The notes beneath the pieces were generated by a model. That model did no database searches, was not told the origin of the DNA, and was given only the letters and a program-made list of their open reading frames with translations. A program made the position numbers and the translations under genes. From positions 124,001 to 188,000 of the forward strand of contig JASBUG010000043.1 of the NCBI GenBank assembly GCA_030148025.1: DNA of 64,000 bases, given 5' to 3'. The first letter of the stretch is position 1. Every line of letters begins with the position of its first letter. Source of the DNA: Flavobacteriaceae bacterium. GTDB taxonomy: Bacteria; Bacteroidota; Bacteroidia; Flavobacteriales; Flavobacteriaceae. This document shows positions 8,589 through 17,943 of this stretch, in pieces.

Positions 8589-11054
8589 CTAGTTTTCTTC
8601 TTCTACTCCCTTAGTTACTTTTATAGTTTTTTTCTTTCCCTTTATTTCCATCTTCACATCTACTTCATCCATAGCTTCAATTTTAGCTTTCACTTCTTCT
8701 TCAGTACCTTCAAAAATTTTATCTTCAGTAGTTGTTTCACCATCTTTAGTTATAGAAGTTGTAACCGTAGCCTTAACAGTTCCATCATCATTCTTTTCCA
8801 TATTTACTTTTACTTCTTTAGAAATATTTCCTTTCTCTTCAGTAAACATAGCTACATCTCCTTTTAATTCATGCTTTTTCCCGTCTTCATCAATCCAAAC
8901 TTTCACATTGTCTTCAACAGCATAAGCACTGTCTCCAGTTATAGCAATACTTGGTGCAATTACCAATGCTACAACCGACATAAGCTTTAATAAAATATTT
9001 AATGATGGTCCAGACGTATCTTTAAACGGATCTCCAACAGTATCACCAACTACAGCAGCTTTATGAGCATCTGTACCTTTTCTACCTTGTTCTTCAATCA
9101 TTTTCTTAGCATTATCCCATGCACCTCCAGCATTCGATTGGAAGATTGCCATAAGTACACCACAAGTTGTAACACCTGCAAGTAATCCTCCTAACATTTC
9201 AGCACCTCCAATAAATCCAACAGCTACTGGAACAACAATTGCTAATACTCCAGGGACAACCATCTCTTTAATAGATGCTCTTGTAGAAATCTCTACACAC
9301 TTATCATATTCAGCAATACCATCAGCAGCATCAAATATTTTTCTATCTGCTTCAGAAGCTTTAGACATATCAGAGTCATTCTTCACCATTACTTCTAATG
9401 CAGCTTTTAAAGCTGGAATATCTCTAAACTGACGACGCACCTCTTCGATCATTGCCATGGCTGCACGACCTACGGCATTCATCGACAATGCAGAGAATAC
9501 AAACGGTAACATACCTCCTACTAATAATCCTGCCATGATTTTTGGCTGAGACACATCAATAGCGGTTACTCCTGCAGTTTTCATAAAGGCAGCAAATAAT
9601 GCTAACGCTGTTAATGCTGCAGATGCAATAGCAAATCCTTTACCAATTGCAGCAGTTGTGTTTCCTACCGCATCAAGTTTATCTGTGCGCTCACGTACTT
9701 CACTTGGTAATTCACTCATCTCAGCAATACCACCAGCGTTATCAGAAATTGGTCCGTAAGCATCTACTGCTAACTGGATTCCTGTATTTGCTAACATCCC
9801 TACTGCAGCAATTGCAATACCATATAATCCAGCAAAATGATGAGATACTAAAATAGCACCAGCAATTAAAATAATTGGAATCGCAGTAGACATCATACCT
9901 ACACCTAATCCAGCAATAATATTTGTAGCAGATCCTGTTTCAGATTGCTTTACAATTGAGTTCACTGGTTTTGTACCAGTTCCTGTATAATATTCTGTTA
10001 CTTTTCCAACAGCTAAACCAGCTACTAAACCAGCAATAGTTGCATAGAACACTCCCATACTACCAAATGCTAATTGATCTGTAGCTTCAGCTGGAATAAA
10101 TCCGTTTATTAAAAAATATGATGCTACTAACATTAATCCAGCAGATCCAAATTCTCCAATGTTTAGTGCAGCATGAGGAGATCCTCCTTCTTTTACTCTT
10201 ACAAAGAACGTTCCTATAATAGACATTACAATTCCAACAGCAGCTAAAGCTAATGGTAAGTATACAGCTCCTAATCCATCAAAATCAGGCGTTACAATTA
10301 ACGCTCCAAGAACCATTGTACCAATAATAGAACCTACATAAGACTCGAAAAGGTCAGCTCCCATACCAGCAACATCACCTACGTTATCACCAACGTTATC
10401 TGCAATGGTTGCAGGGTTTAATGGGTGATCTTCAGGAATACCAGCTTCAACTTTACCTACAAGGTCTGCTCCAACATCAGCAGCCTTTGTATAGATACCA
10501 CCGCCTACACGTGCAAACAATGCAATAGATGACGCTCCTAATGAGAATCCAGATAATACATTAAGTATTTCTGTAATCTCCCATCCTTGTCCGCTATATA
10601 AAACAAATAGCCCACTTAAACCAAGAACACCAAGACCAACAACACCTAATCCCATTACAGCACCACCAGCAAATGCTACTTCTAATGCTTTTCCTAAAGA
10701 TTGTCTTGCTGCATTTGTGGTACGAACGTTAGCTTTGGTTGCAACCTTCATTCCTATAAATCCAGCTAAAGCTGAACAAATTGCTCCAACAATAAACGAT
10801 ACTGCTACCATTCCGTTAGAACCAGCTTCAGACTCTCCTTTAAAATATAATAAGATAGCTACTGCCACTACAAATACAGCTAATATCTTGTATTCTGCTT
10901 TTAAGAAAGACATTGCACCATCTGCAATATTTTTGGCAATACGTGCCATTTTTTCGTCACCAACCTCTTGTTTAGATACCCAAGCGTTTTTTGCAAAAAC
11001 GAATAGTAAAGCCAAAACACCAAAAGCAGGTAATAATGTTACTAATAATTCCAT
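8589..11054 (-). CDS. hppA: Membrane-bound ion-translocating pyrophosphatase
   Basis: The protein has 821 residues. It hydrolyses cytoplasmic pyrophosphate and pumps H+ and/or Na+ outward. About 16 membrane helices are present, with the family's active-site segments [17 protein letters not shown] and [18 protein letters not shown] (about residues 190-230) and, near the end, the conserved [18 protein letters not shown]. The GNTTAA motif near residue 465 has Ala where K+-independent enzymes carry Lys, so this is predicted to be the K+-dependent class. H+ versus Na+ specificity is not decided by what I can see. Unusually, about 107 charged residues follow the last helix. Among family members this looks like an added soluble domain. 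The soluble pyrophosphatase gene lies immediately upstream. Confidence 0.97.
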   Translation of the reverse strand: MELLVTLLPAFGVLALLFVFAKNAWVSKQEVGDEKMARIAKNIADGAMSFLKAEYKILAVFVVAVAILLYFKGESEAGSNGMVAVSFIVGAICSALAGFIGMKVATKANVRTTNAARQSLGKALEVAFAGGAVMGLGVVGLGVLGLSGLFVLYSGQGWEITEILNVLSGFSLGASSIALFARVGGGIYTKAADVGADLVGKVEAGIPEDHPLNPATIADNVGDNVGDVAGMGADLFESYVGSIIGTMVLGALIVTPDFDGLGAVYLPLALAAVGIVMSIIGTFFVRVKEGGSPHAALNIGEFGSAGLMLVASYFLINGFIPAEATDQLAFGSMGVFYATIAGLVAGLAVGKVTEYYTGTGTKPVNSIVKQSETGSATNIIAGLGVGMMSTAIPIILIAGAILVSHHFAGLYGIAIAAVGMLANTGIQLAVDAYGPISDNAGGIAEMSELPSEVRERTDKLDAVGNTTAAIGKGFAIASAALTALALFAAFMKTAGVTAIDVSQPKIMAGLLVGGMLPFVFSALSMNAVGRAAMAMIEEVRRQFRDIPALKAALEVMVKNDSDMSKASEADRKIFDAADGIAEYDKCVEISTRASIKEMVVPGVLAIVVPVAVGFIGGAEMLGGLLAGVTTCGVLMAIFQSNAGGAWDNAKKMIEEQGRKGTDAHKAAVVGDTVGDPFKDTSGPSLNILLKLMSVVALVIAPSIAITGDSAYAVEDNVKVWIDEDGKKHELKGDVAMFTEEKGNISKEVKVNMEKNDDGTVKATVTTSITKDGETTTEDKIFEGTEEEVKAKIEAMDEVDVKMEIKGKKKTIKVTKGVEEEN

Positions 11055-11117
11055 TTGTTAGTTATTTATTTAGTTTATTTTAAGATTCCGCTAAAAGTAG
11101 AAAAATTTACGAGATAA

Positions 11118-11153
11118 AAAAAGCCGCTTTTAAGATTATAAAAGCGGCTTTTT
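11118..11153 (-). terminator. Terminator between ppa and hppA
   Basis: A 14-base-pair stem (11118-11131 with 11140-11153), core AAGCCGCTTTT/AAAAGCGGCTT, with an eight-base loop. It lies 20 bases beyond the ppa stop, separates ppa from hppA, and has A/T tails on both sides. Confidence 0.88.
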
Positions 11154-11173
11154 AACAATTATTTTTTTGACCT

Positions 11174-11701
11174 TTAAATAGTAAACGTTCTATTTTTTTT
11201 GTGGTCGCTTTCTTCATAACGTTGCACACATTTATGATAGATCTTGATCGCCTCTTCAGAGTTACCCCAACCACCAACATCAACTTTCTTCTCTTCTAGA
11301 TCTTTATATACTTCAAAGAAATGCTCAATCTCTTTTAATCTGTGTGGATTTAATTCACTCAAGTCGTTTACCTTATTCCAAAATGGATCGTTAACAGACA
11401 CACATATAATTTTTTCATCTGGTCCCTTTTCATCTGTCATGTGGAATACTCCTATTGGTCTCACTTCCATAACACACATAGGGAATGTTGGTTCTGCACC
11501 TAGCACTAATACATCTAATGGATCACCATCTAATGCTAAAGTTTCTGGCACAAATCCATAATCTCCAGGGTACATCATAGATGAGAACAACATACGGTCG
11601 AATCTAATTTTGTTTAACACAAAATCGTATTCATATTTATTTCTACTTCCTTTTGGTATTTCAATTAATACATCAAAAGTTACTGCTTTTTTCTTGCTCA
11701 T
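11174..11701 (-). CDS. ppa: Soluble inorganic pyrophosphatase, family I
   Basis: The product is a 175-residue cytoplasmic enzyme that hydrolyses PPi to phosphate and drives biosynthetic reactions. Family I landmarks are EIPKGSRNKYEYD near the N-terminus, MMYPGDYGFVPET, and the metal-binding LDGDPLDVLVL (D-x-D-P-x-D signature). I place the start at the ATG 11701, with MSKKKAV just before the conserved core. An in-frame start 54 bases upstream would run through the promoter at 11725-11756 and is unlikely. It sits next to hppA, so soluble and membrane PPases are neighbours, although a terminator separates them. Confidence 0.96.
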   Translation of the reverse strand: MSKKKAVTFDVLIEIPKGSRNKYEYDFVLNKIRFDRMLFSSMMYPGDYGFVPETLALDGDPLDVLVLGAEPTFPMCVMEVRPIGVFHMTDEKGPDEKIICVSVNDPFWNKVNDLSELNPHRLKEIEHFFEVYKDLEEKKVDVGGWGNSEEAIKIYHKCVQRYEESDHKKNRTFTI

Positions 11702-11724
11702 ATTTACTTCCTTTTTTGGGAGTG

Positions 11725-11756
11725 CAAAGGTACGCAACCTTTTTACTTTACCCAAT
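11725..11756 (-). promoter_or_regulatory. Promoter of ppa
   Basis: The minus strand has TACCTTTG (11732-11725), a full match to TAnnTTTG, and ATTG as the -33 element (complement of 11753-11756) with a 20-base spacer. It lies 24 bases upstream of the chosen ATG and supports that start. Confidence 0.65.
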
Positions 11757-11764
11757 ATTTTCTA

Positions 11765-11795
11765 TTTGTTTTTGTAAGAATTTAAAGTAACTTCG
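11765..11795 (+). promoter_or_regulatory. Promoter of the penicillin acylase gene
   Basis: TTTG at 11765-11768 and TAACTTCG at 11788-11795 (one mismatch from TAnnTTTG) are separated by exactly 19 bases, the usual Bacteroidota spacing. The gene start is 60 bases downstream. It is back to back with the ppa promoter. Confidence 0.55.
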
Positions 11796-11855
11796 GTTCT
11801 TCTTAACAGAACACTATCAACCAATTACAATACCAACCAAAAAAACCACTAAATT

Positions 11856-14042
11856 ATGAAGCGCTTCATCACTCTATGTATTCTTATAGTATTCGTAAGC
11901 TGTAAACAAGAAAATAAACTTACCGAAGAACAAAAACGCTGGCAGCAACATGCCGATAATGTAGAAATTATAAGGGACGATTTTGGTGTGCCTCATATTT
12001 ATGGGAAGACAGATGCAGATGCTGTATTTGGGTTACTCTATGCACAATGTGAAGACGATTTTAATCGTGTAGAACGCAACTATATTTGGGCTATTGGAAG
12101 ACTTGCTGAAGTAGAAGGTGAAAAATCATTATACAGCGATTTACGTGCACGTTTGTATATGACTAAAGAAGAAGCCATTGCTCATTACAATAACAGTCCA
12201 AAATGGTTACAAGATCTATGCATTGCTTTTGCAGATGGCATTAATTATTATCTCGACACACATCCTGAAGTCACGCCAAAACTATTAACCCGTTTTGAAC
12301 CATGGATGCCAATGTATTTTAGCGAAGGCTCTATTGGTGGTGACATTGAGCGTGTTTCTACTAGAAAAATAAAAGCGTTTTATGGTGATTCAAATGATAT
12401 GGCGATGGTTGATAATGGCCTTATTCGATTAAACGATAATGAACCTAGAGGTTCTAACGGATTTGCCATTGCTGGTTCTAAAACAAAATCGGGTGATGCT
12501 ATGTTACTCATAAATCCGCATACGTCATTCTTTTTTAGAGGCGAAGTGCATGTAGTTAGTGAAGAGGGATTGAATGCTTACGGTGCAGTTACCTGGGGAC
12601 AGTTTTTTGTATACCAAGGGTTCAATGAAAAAACAGGTTGGATGCATACATCCACAGGAACAGATATTATTGATGAGTTTGAAGAAACAATTGTAAAAGA
12701 TGGTACTAAAACGTCTTATAGATACGGAGAAGAATTAAGACCTATAGATTCCATTGAAGTAACGCTCAACTATAAATCAGGAGACAATTTACAGGATAAA
12801 ACCTTTATGATGTATCGCACACATCATGGTCCTGTAACACATGCTAATGGTGACAAATGGGTATCGACTGCTTTAATGTGGAGTCCTGTAAAAGCATTAG
12901 AACAATCGTTCACCAGAACCAAAAAATCAAACCATGAAGAGTTTTATAAGATGATGGATATTCGCACCAACTCTTCAAATAATACTGTGTATGCAGATGC
13001 TGATGGAACAATCGCGTATTACCATGGGAATTTTATTCCAAAACGAAATGAAAAGTTCGATTATACCAATCCTGTAGATGGTAGTAATCCTGAAACCGAT
13101 TGGCAAGGGTTACACGCTTTAAAAGACAATATTTTTGTACACAACCCTCCAAACGGTTGGATACAGAATTGTAATTCTACACCTTTTACAAGTGCCGACG
13201 AGTATAGCCCTAAGAAAGAAGATTATCCTGTGTATATGACTTCGTTTCCAGAGAACTTTAGAGGTATTCATGCTATCCCATTATTGCAAAAGGCCGAAAA
13301 TTTAACATTGGATTCTTTAATTGAATTAGCTTACGACCCTTATTTACCAGGGGCAGATATGTTAATTAGCGGATTAATAGATGCTACCAATAGTGAAAAC
13401 CTAAAAAGTGAAGATGCAAAACAAGCTATAGAGATATTAAAGAGCTGGGACTTTAAAGTAAACACAGAATCTGTTGCCATGACCTTAACGCAGTTCTATT
13501 TAAATGCCTATTATGAATCTAATAAAATTCCAAGAACTGATAACAACAAACGTATGAACCGAAATCAGCGTTTTGAATATATGAGCAAAACAGCATCATT
13601 TAAAGAACGTATAGAAGTTTTTGAAACTGCTGTTGCCAATTTAAAAGCAGATTTTGGAACCTGGGAAACACCTTGGGGTGAGTATAACCGTTATCAAAGA
13701 AATGATGGTGAAATTCGCCAACAGTTTGACGACACAAAACCAAGTATTCCTGTTGGGTTAGCTTCTGGGCGTTGGGGTGCTTTAGCCTCTTATGGTGCTA
13801 GAACAGGAAAAGACACTAAACGTATTTATGGTACTTCTGGAAACAGTTTTGTAGCTGTGGTGGAGTTTGGAGATAAAGTAAAAGCAAAATCGATGCTTGC
13901 TGGCGGACAAAGTGGTGACCCTAACTCACCGCATTTTGATGACCAAGCGCAACGCTATGCCGACATACAGTTTAAAGATGTTGCTTACTATAGAGACGAT
14001 GTTGAAAAGCGTGCTAAAAAAACCTATAAGCCTGGGGAGTAA
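11856..14042 (+). CDS. Penicillin acylase family protein, lipoprotein
   Basis: The protein has 728 residues and is an Ntn-hydrolase precursor that self-cleaves into two chains and hydrolyses amide bonds of acylated substrates. A lipoprotein signal (IVFVSCK, Cys16) anchors it in the cell envelope. The alpha chain comes first, with RDDFGVPHIYGKTDADA near residue 40. Ser200 in RGSNGFAIAG is the expected autocleavage site and N-terminal nucleophile of the beta chain. The end carries GTSGNSFVAVVEFGD and GGQSGDPNSPHFDDQ, conserved in the family. Natural substrates could be penicillins, acyl-homoserine lactones or other acyl amides; the sequence does not decide. It has its own promoter. Confidence 0.95.
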   Translation: MKRFITLCILIVFVSCKQENKLTEEQKRWQQHADNVEIIRDDFGVPHIYGKTDADAVFGLLYAQCEDDFNRVERNYIWAIGRLAEVEGEKSLYSDLRARLYMTKEEAIAHYNNSPKWLQDLCIAFADGINYYLDTHPEVTPKLLTRFEPWMPMYFSEGSIGGDIERVSTRKIKAFYGDSNDMAMVDNGLIRLNDNEPRGSNGFAIAGSKTKSGDAMLLINPHTSFFFRGEVHVVSEEGLNAYGAVTWGQFFVYQGFNEKTGWMHTSTGTDIIDEFEETIVKDGTKTSYRYGEELRPIDSIEVTLNYKSGDNLQDKTFMMYRTHHGPVTHANGDKWVSTALMWSPVKALEQSFTRTKKSNHEEFYKMMDIRTNSSNNTVYADADGTIAYYHGNFIPKRNEKFDYTNPVDGSNPETDWQGLHALKDNIFVHNPPNGWIQNCNSTPFTSADEYSPKKEDYPVYMTSFPENFRGIHAIPLLQKAENLTLDSLIELAYDPYLPGADMLISGLIDATNSENLKSEDAKQAIEILKSWDFKVNTESVAMTLTQFYLNAYYESNKIPRTDNNKRMNRNQRFEYMSKTASFKERIEVFETAVANLKADFGTWETPWGEYNRYQRNDGEIRQQFDDTKPSIPVGLASGRWGALASYGARTGKDTKRIYGTSGNSFVAVVEFGDKVKAKSMLAGGQSGDPNSPHFDDQAQRYADIQFKDVAYYRDDVEKRAKKTYKPGE

Positions 14043-14057
14043 TTTGTTTAAAAGCAT

Positions 14058-14091
14058 TTATGCTGAACTTGTTTCAGTATCAAAATGACAT
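14058..14091 (+). repeat. Fragment of a dispersed intergenic repeat
   Basis: The stretch carries ATGCTGAACTTGTTTCAG followed by AAATGACA. From memory, this resembles the CATGCTGAACTTGTTTCAGC-type repeats scattered between genes in many flavobacterial genomes. The match is by recognition only. It lies between the acylase stop and a small lipoprotein gene. Confidence 0.4.
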
Positions 14092-14114
14092 CATATACTT
14101 AAGTTGTATGCTAT

Positions 14115-14555
14115 TTGAAAAACTTAACTAAAATACTAATACTGATTATTGCTTTTTCTTGTGGAACACAAAAAAAAGTTAACTCTGTTGCTAACAATAT
14201 TTCGGATTCTCCTCAAGCAGAGAATTTTCAAAAATTCTTGAAAAATTTCTCCTTAAACAAGGACTTTCAATTATCGAGAATTGAATTTCCATTACCAGAT
14301 TGTAAATATGTTGGAACATATGCGACACCTTGTACTGAGGTTCAAAAAGAGGATTGGAAACATCTTGTACTAAATGATACCACTAAATTTCAAGTGATGT
14401 TTTATAACGACTCTTATGACTCTGAGTTTAATTTGGATAAATATGAACGAACTTTAGGCAAAGTCTCATCCAACAGATCAGATTGTTTATACTATCAATT
14501 TCTTCTCGAGAAAAGTAAATGGAAGCTAATTAAAATTACAAAGTGTTCTAAATAA
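14115..14555 (+). CDS. Small lipoprotein of unknown function
   Basis: The protein has 146 residues. The start is TTG at 14115, because no in-frame ATG precedes the signal sequence and this choice gives a good lipoprotein signal (KNLTKILILIIAFSCG, Cys about 16). The ATG at 14108 is in another frame and leads quickly to a stop. The mature part is polar with several aromatic residues and three further cysteines (DCKYVG, PCTEV, RSDCLYYQF), so disulphides are possible. No family is recognised. It lies between two exported hydrolase genes without a clear terminator. Confidence 0.65.
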   Translation: MKNLTKILILIIAFSCGTQKKVNSVANNISDSPQAENFQKFLKNFSLNKDFQLSRIEFPLPDCKYVGTYATPCTEVQKEDWKHLVLNDTTKFQVMFYNDSYDSEFNLDKYERTLGKVSSNRSDCLYYQFLLEKSKWKLIKITKCSK

Positions 14556-14742
14556 AAACAAGTACCAACAACGTGTACAAATAATTGTATTAATCATGCA
14601 ACTAAATCACACACAAAACCGTTAACTAAACTGTTAAAAAACAAAGACTTTATATTATCTAAAAAAACCCAATAATCTTGGTTGAAAAAGTGTAACAATT
14701 TCATTTTTATTTGCTCCATTATTAAAACATCAATCAATAACT

Positions 14743-16164
14743 ATGAAAAAACAATTACACCTAATTCTTCTACTATTGCCATTTACTTTATTGGCGCAAG
14801 AACTAACTTTAAAACCAACAGAATTTATATCGAATGCAAAAGATACTGTCTCCGCTGAAATAGGCACCTTTAAGGTTCCTGAAAATAGAAACAACCCAAA
14901 CTCAAAACATATTGAATTATCATTCATTCGTTTTAAAAGCACCAACCCAAACCCAGGAAATCCTATTGTTTATCTAGCGGGTGGACCAGGAGGTTCAGGA
15001 ACAGGTACAGCAAAAGGCAAGCGTTTTGAGCTATTTATGAAACTGAGAGAAGTTGCCGATGTTATTGCTTTTGATCAGCGTGGTACAGGTCTGTCAGATC
15101 ACTTTGAAAAATGCGGTTATAAAATGAGCTTTGATCCTAAAAAAGCTTATCATAAAGACGACTATGTTACTAAAACAACTGAAACCCTAAGCAAATGTGT
15201 TGCTTCCTGGAAAGAAACGCACGATCTTAACGCTTACAACACTACAGAAAGTGCAAAAGATATTGATGCTTTAAGAAAAGCCTTAGGTGTCGATAAAATT
15301 TCTCTTTGGGGCATTAGTTATGGTTCTCATTTGGCTTTTGAATATATCCGTTTATTTGAATCTAATATTGACCGTATGGTACTGGCAAGTTTAGAAGGTC
15401 CAAACGAAACTATAAAATTACCTGCTAATACTGAAGCATTTGTAGATGACATATGTAAAAGAGCTAGCGATAATTATGGTACCGAACAAAAATACCCTAA
15501 CCTTAAAGAAAAAATAATTGCAGTACACGAAAGAGTAAAAAAAGAACCTGTAACTGCCACTTTTAAAAACAGAAGAGGAGAAACGCAAACAGCAAGTTTT
15601 TCGTATTACGAGCTACAGTTAGCTGTAGCAGGTTTGTATTTAAAAAACCCGTCGGACTCTAGAAACCTTCCAAAATTATACACCAAAATGTATAACGGTG
15701 ATTATACTGATATTGCATCGCGAATTAACTTTTTAAGAAGTTACTTAAATTATGTTAAGCCAATGTCTTTAGCAATGGATTTACAAAGTGGTATATCAAA
15801 ACAACGTAAGAAAAAAGTAGAAGCTCAGGTTAATGAAACATTGTACGGTAATGCCATTAATATGCTTTTATTTGAATGGATGGAGACGCTTAAATTCCCA
15901 ATGCTTCCAGAAGCCTTTAGAGAATTAAAGAACAACAAAGTAGACGCTTTATTATTGAGTGGCACCTTAGATGGACGAACCTATGTTTCATCTGCAAAAA
16001 ACATCTCTAAATCGTTTAAGAATGGGCATCATGTTATTATAGAAAATGCTGGTCACGATTTATATATGGCTTCACCAGAAGTAGGCAATATGGTTTTCAA
16101 TTTCTTTAGTGGTAAAGAGATAACCACTAACAGTATTACAGTAAAACCTACGCCTTTTAGGTAA
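14743..16164 (+). CDS. Alpha/beta hydrolase, tripeptidyl aminopeptidase / proline iminopeptidase-like
   Basis: The protein has 473 residues with a signal peptide (about 1-18, ending LLAQ), so it is periplasmic or secreted. The oxyanion region is AGGPGGSGTG near residue 78. AFDQRGTGLSD follows, and the nucleophile elbow is GISYGS with Ser192. The C-terminal TAP-like region contains LLSGTLDGRT (Asp) and ENAGHDLY (His), completing the triad. Enzymes of this S33-type group remove N-terminal residues from peptides or hydrolyse esters. The gene ends at a strong bidirectional terminator. The upstream gap (14556-14742) contains two GTTAA motifs, but they are 12 bases apart and do not match the array at 1519. 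Confidence 0.93.
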   Translation: MKKQLHLILLLLPFTLLAQELTLKPTEFISNAKDTVSAEIGTFKVPENRNNPNSKHIELSFIRFKSTNPNPGNPIVYLAGGPGGSGTGTAKGKRFELFMKLREVADVIAFDQRGTGLSDHFEKCGYKMSFDPKKAYHKDDYVTKTTETLSKCVASWKETHDLNAYNTTESAKDIDALRKALGVDKISLWGISYGSHLAFEYIRLFESNIDRMVLASLEGPNETIKLPANTEAFVDDICKRASDNYGTEQKYPNLKEKIIAVHERVKKEPVTATFKNRRGETQTASFSYYELQLAVAGLYLKNPSDSRNLPKLYTKMYNGDYTDIASRINFLRSYLNYVKPMSLAMDLQSGISKQRKKKVEAQVNETLYGNAINMLLFEWMETLKFPMLPEAFRELKNNKVDALLLSGTLDGRTYVSSAKNISKSFKNGHHVIIENAGHDLYMASPEVGNMVFNFFSGKEITTNSITVKPTPFR

Positions 16165-16187
16165 GAGCTTTTTTAGAAACGTAATCA

Positions 16188-16216
16188 AAAAAGCTTCCTT
16201 TTTAAGGAAGCTTTTT
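16188..16216. terminator. Bidirectional terminator between convergent genes
   Basis: A 13-base-pair stem AAAAAGCTTCCTT/AAGGAAGCTTTTT with loop TTT. It lies between the hydrolase (plus) and the SRPBCC gene (minus), whose 3' ends face each other. Confidence 0.9.
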
Positions 16217-16240
16217 AATATATCTAATCAACGCGTGGTA

Positions 16241-16657
16241 TTAATTCTTTAAAGCAGTCTCTAAATTAGAGATGATCACATCGTAAAATCCACCGAATAG
16301 CTGTGACATAGATTCTTGATGTTCTTCAGGAGTATTAAACTCACATCCCCAAGTTACTTTACAGCTGCTATCACCAATACCTTCAACCTTAATAGTGCTT
16401 AGATATCCAGTAACTGGAAATGGTCCTTCAGTAATTTGATACTGCATTTCCATAGCTTCATTATCTACCTTGTTTAATATTTCGTGAATGGCTGCTCCAT
16501 CAGGCATATAACAAGTACGTTTGGCTCCTTCGCCTTTACCTTCGGTTACAGATCTTTCTATTGGAGAGATTTCTTCTATTCCTCTAAATGATGATAATTT
16601 GTTCCAAGCACTATCTGCTTTTACATTAATTTGTTTGCTTACTACTACTTCTATCAT
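16241..16657 (-). CDS. SRPBCC family protein (Polyketide_cyc2-like)
   Basis: The protein has 138 residues with the START/Bet v1 helix-grip fold pattern. An N-terminal strand VEVVVSKQINVKADSAW is followed by helices and the WNKLSSFRGIEEISPIE segment. Central strands come next, then WGCEFNTP and a long C-terminal helix (FGGFYDVIISNLETAL). Such proteins bind hydrophobic small molecules, but the ligand is unknown. It lies 84 bases downstream of two overlapping TetR-family genes on the same strand and may be part of their regulon. Confidence 0.85.
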   Translation of the reverse strand: MIEVVVSKQINVKADSAWNKLSSFRGIEEISPIERSVTEGKGEGAKRTCYMPDGAAIHEILNKVDNEAMEMQYQITEGPFPVTGYLSTIKVEGIGDSSCKVTWGCEFNTPEEHQESMSQLFGGFYDVIISNLETALKN

Positions 16658-16741
16658 GGTTTCTAATTTTTAGGTTAAACATTCTATGACAAAAGTATTT
16701 TAGTATCTATGCTGAATAAAAAATAGCGTTCAGAAATAGTT

Positions 16742-17317
16742 TTATACTATAAATGACAGACGTTCATCAATAAAGTTTTGAAGACTTTCTTTATCGTTAA
16801 TCTTATACAAAATGCTTAAACTAAAGATTACTCCTAATAGAAATTGTGCATATTCCTCTTTCTTTTCAGGGTGTTGTATCTGCCCAAGTTCTATAGCTTT
16901 ATCTAAAACCACTTTGTAACTATTCACCAAAGCATCAAAATACTTTTTATAAAGGTCGATTACTTCTTGGTTTTCATTACGCATTTCTACCACTGTGTTC
17001 ACCATAAGGCAACTTCTTGGAAATGTTTTATCTAATAAGGCATCAATAAGTGCATAAAAGAAACCTTTTAAAGAGATCAATCCTTCGGTTGAGGCTCTTA
17101 ACTGACTTAAAAAAGGATCGGAATAAGTATTCATGTAATAGGTAATAGAATCCATAAACAACATATCCTTTGTATACTTATTGTAAATGGTAGATACACT
17201 CACATCTAAATGATCTGCCAATTCTTGAGCATTCACCCCTTTATAACCCTGTTCCCAAAACAATGACTGGGCTTTATATACCAACTCATCGTACGTTTGA
17301 TTAAGTGCTTGTGGCAT
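16742..17317 (-). CDS. TetR/AcrR family transcriptional regulator
   Basis: The protein has 191 residues. The N-terminal helix-turn-helix (about residues 8-55) has the TetR pattern AQSLFWEQGYKGVNAQELADHL with SVSTIYNKYTKDM, where the YxxF-type recognition helix normally sits. The C-terminal ligand-binding region is all alpha. Its start codon lies inside the 3' end of the preceding TetR gene (17-base overlap), which indicates coupled translation. Targets are probably local: itself, its partner and perhaps the SRPBCC gene. The inducer is not predictable. Confidence 0.92.
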   Translation of the reverse strand: MPQALNQTYDELVYKAQSLFWEQGYKGVNAQELADHLDVSVSTIYNKYTKDMLFMDSITYYMNTYSDPFLSQLRASTEGLISLKGFFYALIDALLDKTFPRSCLMVNTVVEMRNENQEVIDLYKKYFDALVNSYKVVLDKAIELGQIQHPEKKEEYAQFLLGVIFSLSILYKINDKESLQNFIDERLSFIV

Positions 17318-17879
17318 AACTATTATATTTATTTAAAATAACATCTATTCCGTTAGATATATACTGTAAACGTTCTTCTTTGGTATGGATAAGACAAAAG
17401 CTCATACTAGTACAAAACAAACCTGTTAAATGTCTTGCATAAAATTTGGCATGTTTTGTTGATGCATCTTGTTTTAGCAATTGATAAATGAGCCCTTCAA
17501 TTTCATCGAGGTAAGACTTCACTAATATTTTTATGCGCTCATCAGTATCAGCCAATTCGGTACCAATATGAATAAAGAAGCAGCCTGGGTGTATGTTCTC
17601 TTCTGCTAAAAAACTCAAATAAAATTTGGTCAAGAGCTCATTAGGCTGTCCCGTTTCTTTAAGAATATTGAATTTATCTTCACAATAACGTTCCCGGTAT
17701 AACTGCAGTGCATTATAGAGGATTCCGTTTTTGTCTACAAACTCATGATATAGTGAAAACCTATTAACACCTGTAACCTCAACGATATCTTTTACTGAAC
17801 AGCCTCTAAAACCATTAACCCAGAAAAGCTGAATACACTTTTCTAGCACTCTATTCACATTATATTCTTTGTAACGCAT
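17301..17879 (-). CDS. TetR/AcrR family transcriptional regulator
   Basis: The protein has 192 residues, begins MRYKEYNV and has a TetR helix-turn-helix in residues 8-52 (IQLFWVNGFRGCSVKDIV and VNRFSLYHEFVDK). The C-terminal part is helical and resembles TetR_C domains, with conserved-looking HPGCFFIHIGTEL and a Cys-containing FCTSMSFCLIH segment. It is the first gene of an overlapping pair of TetR genes, which is unusual. The two share only general family similarity in the HTH, so this does not look like a recent tandem duplication. Confidence 0.92.
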   Translation of the reverse strand: MRYKEYNVNRVLEKCIQLFWVNGFRGCSVKDIVEVTGVNRFSLYHEFVDKNGILYNALQLYRERYCEDKFNILKETGQPNELLTKFYLSFLAEENIHPGCFFIHIGTELADTDERIKILVKSYLDEIEGLIYQLLKQDASTKHAKFYARHLTGLFCTSMSFCLIHTKEERLQYISNGIDVILNKYNSYATST

Positions 17880-17943
17880 AAACTTCTATTGTAGTAAAAA
17901 TAGAAATATGCTTAAGGTTATAAAAAAATACTGTTCAGAAATA

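Noticed and set aside
10717-11061. Open frame of 114 codons on the plus strand inside hppA
   Set aside because: It lies antisense to the conserved hppA coding sequence, has no plausible start context and encodes no recognisable domain.
14621-14637. Two GTTAA motifs before the alpha/beta hydrolase gene
   Set aside because: The starts are 12 bases apart, not on the same helical face, and no third copy exists, so the match to the 1519 array is weak.
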